Position numbers and translations under genes: made by a program | Assembly (NCBI GenBank): GCA_965218865.1 | Contig: CBDCME010000052.1 | Span: 1 to 45,077 of the forward strand | Direction: 5' to 3' | DNA length: 45,077 nt | Source of the DNA: CBDCME01 sp965218865 | Lineage (GTDB): Bacteria; Pseudomonadota; Alphaproteobacteria; JAAXGF01 | Notes under the pieces: generated by a model | Told to the model about the DNA's origin: nothing | The model's input: only the letters and a program-made list of their open reading frames with translations | Databases searched by the model: none | In this document: positions 26,597 to 35,198 of the stretch, in pieces | How the letters are laid out: each line of letters starts with the position of its first letter | Numbering within the stretch: position 1 is the stretch's first letter

Positions 26597-26626
26597 TTGA
26601 CAGGAATTACGGAGAACCCGTATATT
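26597..26626 (+). promoter_or_regulatory. Promoter of toxin-antitoxin cassette 2
   Basis: TTGACA (26597-26602), an 18-base spacer and TATATT (26621-26626). Position and sequence correspond to the cassette 1 promoter, so the regulation was duplicated with the cassette. Confidence 0.65.
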
Positions 26627-26633
26627 TTTGGTG

Positions 26634-26948
26634 GTAGTGTAGATCGGATCCACCGCCGAATACGCCCGCCAGGCCAAGAAACTCGTCGATGCCACCACCC
26701 AACTTCGGATCGCCATTCGCGTGGGCCAATCCGTCTCCCTGGCCCCGGTCTTTCCCGGGACCGACGGCGCCCAAAAGGTCCGGATCGGATTTCGCGGTAA
26801 GGGCCGTTCCGGTGGCTTGCGGGTGATTTTCTATTTCGACGCCAATGCCGACGTCATTCACCTGTTGTCGGTTTTCTCGAAATCCCGTAAGGCCGATCTG
26901 ACGGCGGCCGAAAGGAACGCCATCAAGGATTTGATCAAGACGCTTTAG
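26634..26948 (+). pseudogene. RelE/HigB-like toxin, cassette 2, start lost
   Basis: Aligned base by base with cassette 1 from the -10 box, the toxin ATG is replaced by GTA (26634) and the third codon by TAG (26640-26642). The frame after that TAG is intact and reads TAEYARQAKKLVDATTQ, then KVRIGFRGKGRSGGLRVIFY and LLSVFSKSRKADLTAAE, matching the first toxin throughout. The first usable start is GTG 26721, which would give a 75-residue product lacking the N-terminal helices. The toxin is probably inactive. The antitoxin downstream is intact. Confidence 0.8.
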
Positions 26949-26969
26949 CAAGACGAAAGGAACGCGACC

Positions 26970-27380
26970 ATGGCCAAGGAAAAATCCGTCGGCGAAAGCA
27001 TTATCGAAAGTTTGCAAGAGGTCGCCGATTACAAGGCCGGAAAAATCCCGCTCGACAGCCGCACGCACGAATTTCCCGACCCCGAAGTCCGGGAGATCCG
27101 GACCCGGATGGGTTTGACGCAACGCGAGCTGGCGGCCGAATACGGCCTCCCGCTGGCGTCCATCCGCGACTGGGAGCAAGGCCGCTGCAAGCCCACCGGC
27201 GCGGCGCGGACGCTCTTGTTTTGCCTCCAGTACGAACCCAGGGCGGTGGCCCGCGCCCTCAAGAAAGCCGCGCCGGTGTTGATGGACGAGGGCTGCTACT
27301 ACGTCGATGGCACCCCGGCGAAAGCTCCGCCGCGCGCCAAGGCCCCCCGCGGACGCCCGAAAAAGACGGCGACGGCGTGA
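26970..27380 (+). CDS. HigA-like HTH antitoxin, cassette 2
   Basis: A 136-residue homologue of the antitoxin at 25718. The helix-turn-helix is intact (IRTRMGLTQRELAAEYGLPL then SIRDWEQGRCKP), followed by LLFCLQYEPRAVARAL and a shorter Lys/Pro-rich tail (PRGRPKKTATA). AAAGGAA lies upstream of ATG 26970. With its own toxin damaged it may act as a free repressor or protect against the first toxin, that is, as an anti-addiction gene; this is inference. Confidence 0.86.
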   Translation: MAKEKSVGESIIESLQEVADYKAGKIPLDSRTHEFPDPEVREIRTRMGLTQRELAAEYGLPLASIRDWEQGRCKPTGAARTLLFCLQYEPRAVARALKKAAPVLMDEGCYYVDGTPAKAPPRAKAPRGRPKKTATA

Positions 27381-27466
27381 TGCGGCCCTCGATGGATACC
27401 GAGAGACGTGCTCGCACCCATTTCCCGGGCTTAGGTTGATCCGACGCCTGTTGGTCGAAGCAAATC

Positions 27467-27698
27467 ATGGTCATCAAGAAATATCACTTGCAAGAACAAG
27501 AAATTCCCGACGGCTTCCAAGTCTTCGCGGAGGCGGCAGTCGCGGGAGTTTCGTTTCGAAAGGGCGATGCAAAAAAGTTCGCCGAAGTTGCAAGTCGTTC
27601 AAAAGTATGGTTGGAGCTTGAGCGTGAACCAAATAATCAATTCGACAAAAACGCTATCAAGATTATTGGCTGTAACGATGGATTCCTGGGCACTAATA
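27467..27698 (+). pseudogene. HIRAN-domain protein, 3' end cut by IS630
   Basis: The product begins MVIKKYHLQEQEIPDGFQVF and contains the HIRAN core: VAGVSFRKGDAKKFAEVA, KVWLELEREPNNQFDKNAIK and IGCNDGFLG. HIRAN domains bind DNA ends or stalled forks and occur alone or with helicases and nucleases. IS630 copy c inserted at the TA at 27697-27698. Removing it restores ...GFLGTNIRWLGEV and a stop at about 28884, giving roughly 85 residues; now the last residues are replaced by TNRP. The core is untouched, so the shortened protein may still fold. The gene follows the second antitoxin by about 85 bases. Confidence 0.75.
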
Positions 27699-28861
27699 CC
27701 AACCGCCCTTAACATTGACTTGTGCGAGCCCACGCTCTGAGGCCGATGGACATGATCTTCCAAGGTTGGTCGGTCAGGTTGTTCCAGGCTTGGCAAGAGG
27801 CCTCGACGATGGCTTCATAGGAGTCGAAGACACGATTGGAGAGCCAGTTCTGGCGGAGGTATTGCCAGACATTTTCGGCGGGATTGAGCTCCGGGGACTT
27901 GGGTGGCAAAGGCACGAGGGAGATGTTCTCCGGGATGCCGAGTTTGGCAGTGGTGTGCCATGCGGCTTGGTCGAGCAGCACGACGGCATGGGCGTTTGGG
28001 GCAACGGCCCGGCTGATTTCCTCGAGATGCAGGTCCATGGCTTCAGTATTGGCGCGCGGCATGACCAGCGCCGCGCCCTCACCGCGCTCGGGGCAGATGG
28101 CGCCGAAGAGATACGCCGAAGAGGTCCGTAGGTCCTTGACCTGGCGCGGGCGCGATCCCTTTGGGGCCCACTGGCGCACCAGGCTGTTCTTCTGGCCGAC
28201 GCGCATTTCATCTTGAAACCAAACCTCGATGGGCGTGTCCGGTGGCTGTGCCGCTACGATTTTCGCCAAGTGTTCGGGAAAACTTTTTTTAAATTCCTCC
28301 TGTGCCCGCGCATCCTGGCCGACGTGGCGCGGGCGCGCGGAAATATGCGAGAACCCGAGCGCGGCCAGCAGCTTGCCGACGCTCCGCTCGTGATAGTCCA
28401 CGCCGAAGCGCGTTCGGATCAGTTGCTTGAGATCGATGCAGCGCCAGCGCACGACCCCATCCCGTTCGGGATCGGGACCGGCCTCGATAGCCCGCGAAAG
28501 CGCCGCCATTTGCGACGGCGTCAACCGACGCAACGCCCCGTTCGGCTTGCGGTCGATCAGACCGGCCGGACCTCCCGCGTTGAACCGGTGAACCCAGTCC
28601 CGCAACGTCTGCCGATCCATGCCGCCAATACCCGCCGCGCACGCTCGATCCATCCCATCGTAGATGGCCGCCATCGACAAAAGCCGTCGCGCCTGGTTCC
28701 CATCATCGCTCCGTGCCGCAAGAACACGGACTCTTTCAGCATCAAAGTCGTTTCGCAAAGGAATCGTTGGCATTGAACACACTCCCTTGTTGCCAACAAC
28801 CTTGAATCACACAAAACCTAGCGTGTAAACCTTTGCGCGAGTCAAACTCTAGGGCGGTTGG
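27699..28861 (-). mobile_element. IS630-type element copy c (1163 bp), inverted relative to copies a and b
   Basis: The ends are CCAACCGCCC (27699-27708) and GGGCGGTTGG (28852-28861), with TA at 27697-27698 and 28862-28863. It is one base shorter than copy b and has an uninterrupted transposase frame, so it is the likely active copy. Confidence 0.95.
27709..28773 (-). CDS. IS630-family transposase, intact
   Basis: An uninterrupted DDE transposase of the Tc1/mariner-like IS630 family, 354 residues from ATG 28773 (357 from GTG 28782). The N terminus has a winged HTH (GMDRQTLRDWVHRFNAGGPA). The three catalytic acids are Asp in WFQDEMRVG, Asp in VLLDQAAWHTT and Glu in ELNPAENVWQYL, about 32 residues after the second Asp. 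The A7 run is in frame here. It should cut and paste all copies that retain both ends, inserting at TA. Confidence 0.95.
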   Translation of the reverse strand: MPTIPLRNDFDAERVRVLAARSDDGNQARRLLSMAAIYDGMDRACAAGIGGMDRQTLRDWVHRFNAGGPAGLIDRKPNGALRRLTPSQMAALSRAIEAGPDPERDGVVRWRCIDLKQLIRTRFGVDYHERSVGKLLAALGFSHISARPRHVGQDARAQEEFKKSFPEHLAKIVAAQPPDTPIEVWFQDEMRVGQKNSLVRQWAPKGSRPRQVKDLRTSSAYLFGAICPERGEGAALVMPRANTEAMDLHLEEISRAVAPNAHAVVLLDQAAWHTTAKLGIPENISLVPLPPKSPELNPAENVWQYLRQNWLSNRVFDSYEAIVEASCQAWNNLTDQPWKIMSIGLRAWARTSQC

Positions 28862-28907
28862 TATAAGATGGCTCGGCGAGGTCTGATTATCGATGCTAGA
28901 CTGCGTT

Positions 28908-29046
28908 ATGGAAGCAATGCGTCTTGTCCCGACTCATACCGAGTGGAAACTCGCATCGGAAATCCATAAGGATTTCTCACACCGCGACGGCGCGGCGCAT
29001 ATTGCGGGCAAAATCTCCCTAGCCCATCTCAGCGCGCTCTTACATA
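28908..29046 (+). pseudogene. 5' fragment of an unknown gene cut by IS5 copy b
   Basis: From ATG 28908 an open frame reads MEAMRLVPTHTEWKLASEIH, then FSHRDGAAHIAGKISLAHLS, up to the IS5 end. It reads like genuine coding sequence but has no recognised family and does not resume on the other side of the element. Confidence 0.35.
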
Positions 29047-30612
29047 GTCGCCCGTGAAGAACGTGTAAGCGGCTGATGTTGGTAGCTCTTTCGGTTTGGC
29101 GAAGTAATCGGATTTGCAAGAAAACGGGTTTTGGGCCTGAAAAGCTTGTGATTTGAAATAATTGATTTTGGGGATTCCCTTCCGTTGCGGAACGTGATTC
29201 TCTGCTCCCGTCGATTGGGATTGGAGAACTGTGATGAAGCCATCGCGCAAGGTGTCATCGGGAATAGAGGACCTGTTCCGCTCGCGGTTCGAAAACATCA
29301 TCAACCTGCGCCACGAGTTGGTGGTGTTGGGGGGCCGGATCGCGTGGACTTTCTTCGACGAGACCTATGAAGCCTTGTATTCGGAGGAGGGTCGGCCGGG
29401 GGTCCCGACGCGGTTGATGGTTGGGCTGCACATCCTCAAGCATATGTTCGATCTCTCGGATGAGGAGGTCTGCGAGCGCTGGGTCTACGACCCATACTTC
29501 CAGTGCTTCTGCGGCGAAGAGTACTTTCAGCATGAGCTGCCCATGGAGCGCTCGTCGATGACCCGGTGGCGGGACCGGATCGGGCCGGAAGGTTTGGAGA
29601 AGGTATTCCAGGAGAGCCTGGCCGTGGCCCACCGGGTGGGGGCGCTGCGGGAGAAGGACCTCGAGCGGGTGACGGTGGACACCACCGTACAAGAGAAGGC
29701 GATTGCCTTTCCGACCGCCGCCAAACTGATGCAACGAGCCCGCGAGCGGCTGGTGCGACTGGCACGGGAGCACGGCATTGCCCTGCGTCAGTCCTATACC
29801 CGCCTGGGCAAGAGGGCGTTGATCATGCAAGGCCGCTACCGCCATGCCAAACAGCACAAGCGGGCCAACAAGGCCCTGCGCAAGCTCAAGACCTATCTCG
29901 GGCGCACCGTCCGCGACATCCGCCGCAAGACGGCCCAGGAGGAGAGCCTACGGGATACCTTCCGCCGCCCCTTGTGGCTGGCCGAGCGGGTGTCGACCCA
30001 GAAGCGGCGCGACCCCTTGCCCAAGGTCTATTCGCTCCACGCGCCCGAGGTCGAATGCATCGGCAAAGGGAAGGCGCACAAGCCGTACGAGTTCGGCTGC
30101 AAGGTCTCCGTGGCGGCGACCAATTCCCGCCCCCCCGGCGGCCAGTTCGTCGCCCACGTCAAGGCCTTCCACGGCAATCCCTATGATGGCCACACCTTGA
30201 GGCAGGTGATCGAAGAGATGGAACGCTGGACGGGGATATCGGCCGAGCGCATCTATGTCGACAAGGGATACCAGGGCCACGATTACCCCAACAAACACCG
30301 CGTCTTTAGATCAGGCCAGAAACGCGGCATCACGCCGACGATCAAGAAGGAGCTCAGGCGGCGCTCCGCCGTCGAGGCCGTGATCGGACATCTCAAGAGC
30401 GATGGCAGGCTGGGGCGCAACTTCCTCAAAGGCCGCGACGGCGACAAGATCAACGCCATCCTCGCCGGCGCCGGCTACAACTACCGCCTTGTCCTCAAAT
30501 GGCTGAGGCGTTTGTTTGTCCAAATCCTGGCCGCGCTCCTCAGCGACATCTCGCACCCCACCGCAAACCCAATCGCCGCTTCAGCTTGAAATCAGGGTTC
30601 TTCACGGACGAC
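29047..30612 (+). mobile_element. IS5-family element copy b (1566 bp)
   Basis: The ends are GTCGCCCGTGAAGAAC (29047-29062) and the complement of GTCGTCCGTGAAGAAC (30597-30612). Unlike copy a, the flanks show no matching direct repeat (TTACATA on the left, GATATAC on the right), which suggests a deletion or rearrangement next to it after insertion. Confidence 0.92.
29231..30589 (+). CDS. IS5-family transposase, intact
   Basis: A 452-residue uninterrupted transposase. The DUF772-like N-terminal domain spans about 20-130 (GRPGVPTRLMVGLHILKHMF, MERSSMTRWRDRIGPEG). The DDE core includes VTVDTTVQEKAIAFPT (first Asp), IYVDKGYQGHDYPNK (second Asp) and RRRSAVEAVIGHLKSDGRLG (Glu). The C7 run at 30130-30136 keeps the frame that copy a has lost. 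ATG 29231 is preceded by GGGATTGGAG. Presumably active, and able to act on copy a. Confidence 0.94.
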   Translation: MMKPSRKVSSGIEDLFRSRFENIINLRHELVVLGGRIAWTFFDETYEALYSEEGRPGVPTRLMVGLHILKHMFDLSDEEVCERWVYDPYFQCFCGEEYFQHELPMERSSMTRWRDRIGPEGLEKVFQESLAVAHRVGALREKDLERVTVDTTVQEKAIAFPTAAKLMQRARERLVRLAREHGIALRQSYTRLGKRALIMQGRYRHAKQHKRANKALRKLKTYLGRTVRDIRRKTAQEESLRDTFRRPLWLAERVSTQKRRDPLPKVYSLHAPEVECIGKGKAHKPYEFGCKVSVAATNSRPPGGQFVAHVKAFHGNPYDGHTLRQVIEEMERWTGISAERIYVDKGYQGHDYPNKHRVFRSGQKRGITPTIKKELRRRSAVEAVIGHLKSDGRLGRNFLKGRDGDKINAILAGAGYNYRLVLKWLRRLFVQILAALLSDISHPTANPIAASA

Positions 30613-30626
30613 GATATACTCCGATT

Positions 30627-32544
30627 ATGACGACTAATAGATCGCGGCTGCGCTTCCACAGCTTTCGCGCTTGCCTTACGGTCTTCTTTGTCGGACTGCT
30701 GCTCGCAGTGCAGGTGGCCGCGTTCGTCGCAGTCGACATCGCTAACACACGCATCGCGCGGCGTCAGATCAACGAGGATCTGGTCGTCGGCGCGCGTGTC
30801 TTCGCCCGTTTGATAGAGAACCGCAGTGGCCAACTCATCCAGGCGGCACGCCTTCTTTCCGGCGACTTCGCCTTCAAGACGGCGTTCGCCAGTGGCGACC
30901 CAAGCACGCTGGTATCGGCGTTGCGCAACCACCGGGCCCGAATCGAGGCCGACGTGATGTTGCTCTACTCGCTCGACGAGACCCCCATCGCCAATACTCT
31001 GGAACGGCCGGCCGGTGCGCCGCCGCTCGATCTTACCGATCTGTTCGAGGCGGCCGATGACAGCGATGACGGCGAGGCGGCGGCGATCACAATCATCGAC
31101 GACCGGCCCTATCAAATCGTCATGGTGCCGTTGCTGGCGCCTCTACCGGTGGCCTGGATCGGCCGGTTTTCTGCTTGATGACCGCCTCGCCAACGCTCTT
31201 CGCGACCTTACGCTGGCGCATGTCTCTCTGCTGGTGCGTTCGGGCGAGGGGTGGCGGGTACGGGCCTCGACCCTGGACGAACCTCTGCGTTCGGCCCTGA
31301 CCGTGGCGCTCGGCGGCCAGCAACGGCCGGGCGAGAGTTTCGTTCTGGCGCTCGAGGGCAGTGACTACGTTACCCTCGTGGCGCCGCTCAGCGAGGAGGC
31401 GACGCTTCATGCCGTGCTGCAGCGGTCGCTCGACGCCGCGCTGGCGCCATATTATCGGCTCCGCCTGGCCTTGTTCGCGCTGATCGGGGTCGCCTTCGTG
31501 ATTTCGGTGTTTGGCGCCAGCGCCATTGCACGAGGCGTCAGCGGCCCGATGGTCAAACTTGTCGCGGCGACCCGGCGGGTGCGAACGGGAGATTATGGCG
31601 AGGCCGTTGCGGTCGACCGCGAGGACGAGATCGGCGAACTCGCGACCGCCTTCAACACCATGACCCAGGGGATCGCCGAGCGTGACCGGGTGCGCGATCT
31701 GCTGGGCAAGGTGGTCGATCCGGCTGTGGCGTCGGAATTGCTCGGAAAGGAAGTCGAACTCGGTGGCGAGGAGCGGCAAGTTTCTGTTCTTTTCTCGGAC
31801 ATCCGCGGCTTCACGTCGCTGAGCGAGCAACAACGCCCGCGAGATTTGATAAACGTGCTTAACCGTTACTTTACCGACATGAGCGCGTGCATCGAAACCG
31901 AGAGCGGTGTCATCGATAAATATATCGGCGACGCCATCATGGCGCTTTTTGGCGCGCCGCTCAAGCAGCCGGATCACGCCGCCAGAGCCATCCGCGCCGC
32001 GCTCGGCATGATCAGGGCGTTGTCCGAGCTTAACCGCGCGTTCGGAGAAGAGGGACTGCCGGTCCTTGCCGCCGGTATCGGCGTCAACACGGCTCTCGTC
32101 GTGGTGGGCAACATGGGATCCGCGCGGCGTCTCAATTACACCGCCATCGGCGACGGCGTGAATTTGGCCTCGCGCATCGAGGGACTGACCCCGATTTACG
32201 GCGTGCCGGTGATCGTGAGCGAGGGCACGGCTGCGGCGGCGGCGCCCGATTTCGTTTATCGCGAGCTCGACCGGGTACGGGTCAAGGGCAGGCGCGAGCC
32301 CGTGCGCATTTTCGAGCCCGTCGGCGAGGCGGGCACGCGCGACTGTGATCTCGACAGTTTCCACCAGGCGCTCGAGTTCTATCGTCGGCGCCAATGGCGG
32401 GATGCCGATGCGATCCTTAGCGAGCTCAGCTCGGAGGCACCACAAAGCGAGCTTTATCGCCTCTATCGTCGTCGCATATCCGCTTTCCAGGCGAACCCGC
32501 CGCCAGCCGATTGGGATGGCACCGAAGTCCGCCGGGAGAAATAG
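30627..32544 (+). pseudogene. Membrane-bound class III adenylate cyclase with frameshift
   Basis: The frame from ATG 30627 has an N-terminal membrane helix (ACLTVFFVGLLLAVQVAAFV) and an extracytoplasmic sensor region. Near 31160 one base too many takes PVAWIG out of frame; the second frame continues GFLLDDRLANALRDLTLAHV, a second helix (LALFALIGVAFVISVFG), a HAMP linker (TRRVRTGDYGEAVAVDRED) and the cyclase domain. Catalytic features are present: metal-binding Asp in LFSDIRGFTSLSE and in YIGDAIMALFG, substrate Lys in VIDKYIGD, Asn/Arg in GVNLASRIE. The joined protein would be about 638 residues and make cAMP. IS5 copy b ends 14 bases before the ATG, so the native promoter is displaced. Confidence 0.82.
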
Positions 32545-32822
32545 GGGCAGCCGTAGGCGGGACATGCCAAAAACCGGTTCGGTAGCCCCCGCCGGGGGTT
32601 GGGGTTTGACAGGTCCCACGCTCTGACTCCGCCACAAAAAAATAAATTGCAAAATTTCAAAGGCTTACGGTTTTTTCAGGGGCGACCAAGTAGCAATTGT
32701 AACGTGTTTCCGGCCTGGTCGAGTTTTCGCCAGATATCCGAGTAATGCAAGGGAGGTGTCGAGGAACGAATTCAAGCGCCGATGCGCGAACGCAAGATCG
32801 GTTTGTCAGCGTAACGGCACGT

Positions 32823-33737
32823 TTATGCGCATACGGCCCCCGCGACCGAAGGGGCGCCGCTCAAACGCGCCTGATTGGCCTTGATAAACTCGGACAGAAA
32901 GTCGATTACGACGCGTATCCGGGGAATTTGCTGATTGTCACGATGAACGCCGAGCCAGATTTCGAGTGATGGTCCTTTCGCGGGCGGAAGCACGCGGATC
33001 AAACGGTTGTCGGAATCGCCCAAATAGCAAGGCAAACAAGCCAAACCCATCCCGCCGACAGCGGCCCAATATTGGGCCTCCGTACTATTTGTACGGTACG
33101 CAACCCGAGATTTGGTGGCGAATTTTCCCAACCATTCCCCGCTCGGCAACTGGGGAATATCGTAAGCCGCAATCACGCTGTGCCCAGGGCAGCCTGGGCC
33201 GAGCCTCGGAAGGTTTTTGAGGTAGGACCTCGCCCCATAGAGCGTATAGGTAATCCGACCCACTCGTTTTATAACGATCTCGTGCTGGTTAAAAGTTGAA
33301 AAGCGGATGGCAACGTCGGCCTCCCTTTTACATAAGTTCAGGCAGCGAAAGTCGGTAATGATTTCGAGAGTGATATCAGGGTAACTTTCGCGAAAAGAGC
33401 ACAGATGGGGCGTGAGAAACCGAGATCCGAACGCTTCCACGGAGGTAACCCGCACCCGCCCCGAATGCTGCTGATCCCGGCCGCTTATTGAACGCACGAT
33501 CGAATGAATTTCGTCGTTGATCGTGTCGATTCTCGTCAGGATGCCCTCGCCGGCTTCCGTCAAAACAAAGGCGTCCGGGGTCTTCTGCAGCAGGCGTACC
33601 CCTAATTCCTTCTCGAGACCGGCGAGGCGCCGCGCGACTGTTGATTGGGAAACGTGAAGCGAATTTGCCGCAGCCGATAGGCTGCCGTGGCCGCCAACTT
33701 CCAAGAAGTAACGGTAATTGTCCCAGTTCGCAGCCAT
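32823..33737 (-). CDS. LysR-family transcriptional regulator
   Basis: A 304-residue regulator. The N-terminal winged HTH reads NWDNYRYFLEVGGHGSLSAA, then LHVSQSTVARRLAGLEKELG. The effector domain follows, with SVEAFGSRFLTPHL and CKREADVAIRFST. ATG 33737 has GAGGGG nine bases upstream. It is transcribed away from the ABC transporter operon that begins at 33955/34185. Regulators of this type often control the divergent genes and bind between them, so the dyad at 33892-33915 is a likely operator. The effector is unknown. Confidence 0.93.
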   Translation of the reverse strand: MAANWDNYRYFLEVGGHGSLSAAANSLHVSQSTVARRLAGLEKELGVRLLQKTPDAFVLTEAGEGILTRIDTINDEIHSIVRSISGRDQQHSGRVRVTSVEAFGSRFLTPHLCSFRESYPDITLEIITDFRCLNLCKREADVAIRFSTFNQHEIVIKRVGRITYTLYGARSYLKNLPRLGPGCPGHSVIAAYDIPQLPSGEWLGKFATKSRVAYRTNSTEAQYWAAVGGMGLACLPCYLGDSDNRLIRVLPPAKGPSLEIWLGVHRDNQQIPRIRVVIDFLSEFIKANQARLSGAPSVAGAVCA

Positions 33738-33891
33738 TATTGCCCCTCGCAAAATTGCAATACAGCTTAGCATATTTGCATCTTGACCACAAACTTCGAG
33801 AGGCGGAAAATCTTGCGTAAGCTGGCGGTGGTGGGCGTTGGATTATTGAAACCAGATCAGCAAACCTCGATTCTCACGACTGTTCTCGGGG

Positions 33892-33915
33892 CGTCACGTG
33901 TAGTAACGGGTGACG
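33892..33915. promoter_or_regulatory. Dyad between LysR gene and ABC operon, possible operator
   Basis: CGTCAC (33892-33897) and GTGACG (33910-33915) form a perfect dyad with a 12-base spacer, about 40 bases before the first start codon on the plus strand. It suits a dimeric regulator such as the adjacent LysR protein. No binding data. Confidence 0.4.
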
Positions 33916-33954
33916 TTGCGTAGAAAGGTTGTAAAGAGAGACAGGGAGGGCAGA

Positions 33955-34140
33955 GTGACCGTAACAAATATTGTTGCAATTGCGACGTTTACCTTGCTCG
34001 CCTCACTATACGCGCATGCACTTAATGAAATTGAAATCGGGCCACATGGTGGCACTTGATTTTGCGCCTCTTTTTGCCGGAGTCGAGAGTGGCTGCTTTG
34101 AGGAACAGGGTCTTGAAGTCGAGACAGTGTTTTTCGCGTT
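33955..34140 (+). pseudogene. Remnant of an NMT1-type substrate-binding protein
   Basis: GTG 33955, preceded by GGGAGGG, opens a signal peptide (VTVTNIVAIATFTLLASLYA). After about 20 codons a frameshift leads into KSGHMVALDFAPLFAGVESG and FEEQGLEVETVFF, the N-terminal lobe of ABC substrate-binding proteins of the NMT1/THI5-like group. The same block occurs in the intact gene downstream (IKAGHLVGICMSPLFMADAM). The rest is deleted. It shows that a second binding-protein gene once stood here and has collapsed, leaving its ribosome binding site and possibly the operon promoter. Confidence 0.6.
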
Positions 34141-34184
34141 GCGAAGGGGGGAGCAAATCTTGAGCAAGGAAGGAAATCAGGATC

Positions 34185-35195
34185 ATGTCGTACGATCGTA
34201 GAAGCTTTTTGAGAACGACCATGCTGTCGGCCGGCGCCCTCGGCCTCGGATCGGGGCTGTCCGCCCTGGCGTCGGGGCCCGCGCGGGCGGCGGAGGCGGA
34301 GTATTCGGGCGAGATCAAGGCCGGTCATCTGGTCGGCATCTGCATGTCGCCGCTGTTCATGGCCGACGCCATGGGCTACTACAAGGAGGAGGGGATCGAC
34401 GTCGAGATGACCTGGATGCCGAACCCCGGCGACTCGGTGGCGGCGCTGACGTCGGGCGCGACTAAGTTCATCCACAATCCGTTCAGCACTACCTACGCGG
34501 CAGTCGCCCAGGGCGCGCCGTTGAAGATCATCGCCGGCAGCGGGGCCGGCGGGCTGGTGGTGATCGCCCAGGGCGATTCCGGCGTGAAGACGATGGCGGA
34601 CCTGAAGTCGAAGGCGGGCACCGGCTTCAAGGTCGGCTCGCAACGCGTCAACACGCTGGAGCTGACCTTCTACCGCAACCTGGTGAACGCGGGCCTTTCC
34701 TACGAGGACTTCGACATGGCGTACTTCACCGACCATTTCTCGATGGCGACCGCGTTCCAGACCAAGGCGGTCGACCTGGTCACCCATGTCGAGCCTTATT
34801 CCACCAAGCTGGTCGACGAGTTCGGCGGCGTGTCGCTGGCCACCAACTTCGACGCTTGGGGCGCGAATGCACCGGACTGCGTGATCAGCGTGCGCGAGGA
34901 TTTCCTCGCAAAGTATCCGGGGACGGTCCGCAAATACCTGCGCGCCTCGCTGAAGGCGGACCGCCTGATCAAGTCGGACCTGCTCGAAGCGGCGAAGATC
35001 CTCGACAAGGGCAAGTACTACAAGGTCGATTTCGACACCCTCAAGGCGGCGCTGCCGCGGCAGCCGCCGCAGGTCGACTTGATCGATTCGGCGAAAGGCA
35101 TGGAAATCGGCATCGCCGACATGGTGACGCTCGGCTATCTGAAGTCCGTGCCGCAGAATGTGGTCGATTTCACTATCCTGAAGACGCTGGTGTAG
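34185..35195 (+). CDS. ABC transporter substrate-binding protein (NMT1/SsuA-like), Tat-exported
   Basis: A 336-residue periplasmic binding protein. The N terminus MSYDRRSFLRTTMLSAGAL is a twin-arginine signal, with cleavage likely after PARA. The mature part has IKAGHLVGICMSPLFMADAM, YYKEEGIDVEMTWMPNPGDS and the GSGAGGLVVIAQGDSGVKTM region of NMT1-type proteins that bind small nitrogen- or sulfur-containing organics such as pyrimidine precursors, taurine or nitrate. AAGGAAGG precedes ATG 34185. It heads the five-gene operon; the ligand cannot be read from sequence. Confidence 0.92.
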   Translation: MSYDRRSFLRTTMLSAGALGLGSGLSALASGPARAAEAEYSGEIKAGHLVGICMSPLFMADAMGYYKEEGIDVEMTWMPNPGDSVAALTSGATKFIHNPFSTTYAAVAQGAPLKIIAGSGAGGLVVIAQGDSGVKTMADLKSKAGTGFKVGSQRVNTLELTFYRNLVNAGLSYEDFDMAYFTDHFSMATAFQTKAVDLVTHVEPYSTKLVDEFGGVSLATNFDAWGANAPDCVISVREDFLAKYPGTVRKYLRASLKADRLIKSDLLEAAKILDKGKYYKVDFDTLKAALPRQPPQVDLIDSAKGMEIGIADMVTLGYLKSVPQNVVDFTILKTLV

Positions 35196-35198
35196 GGC

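Noticed and set aside
31120..32652. 510-codon minus-strand ORF opposite the adenylate cyclase
   Set aside because: It is the shadow of a HAMP-cyclase gene whose catalytic motifs are clear on the plus strand.
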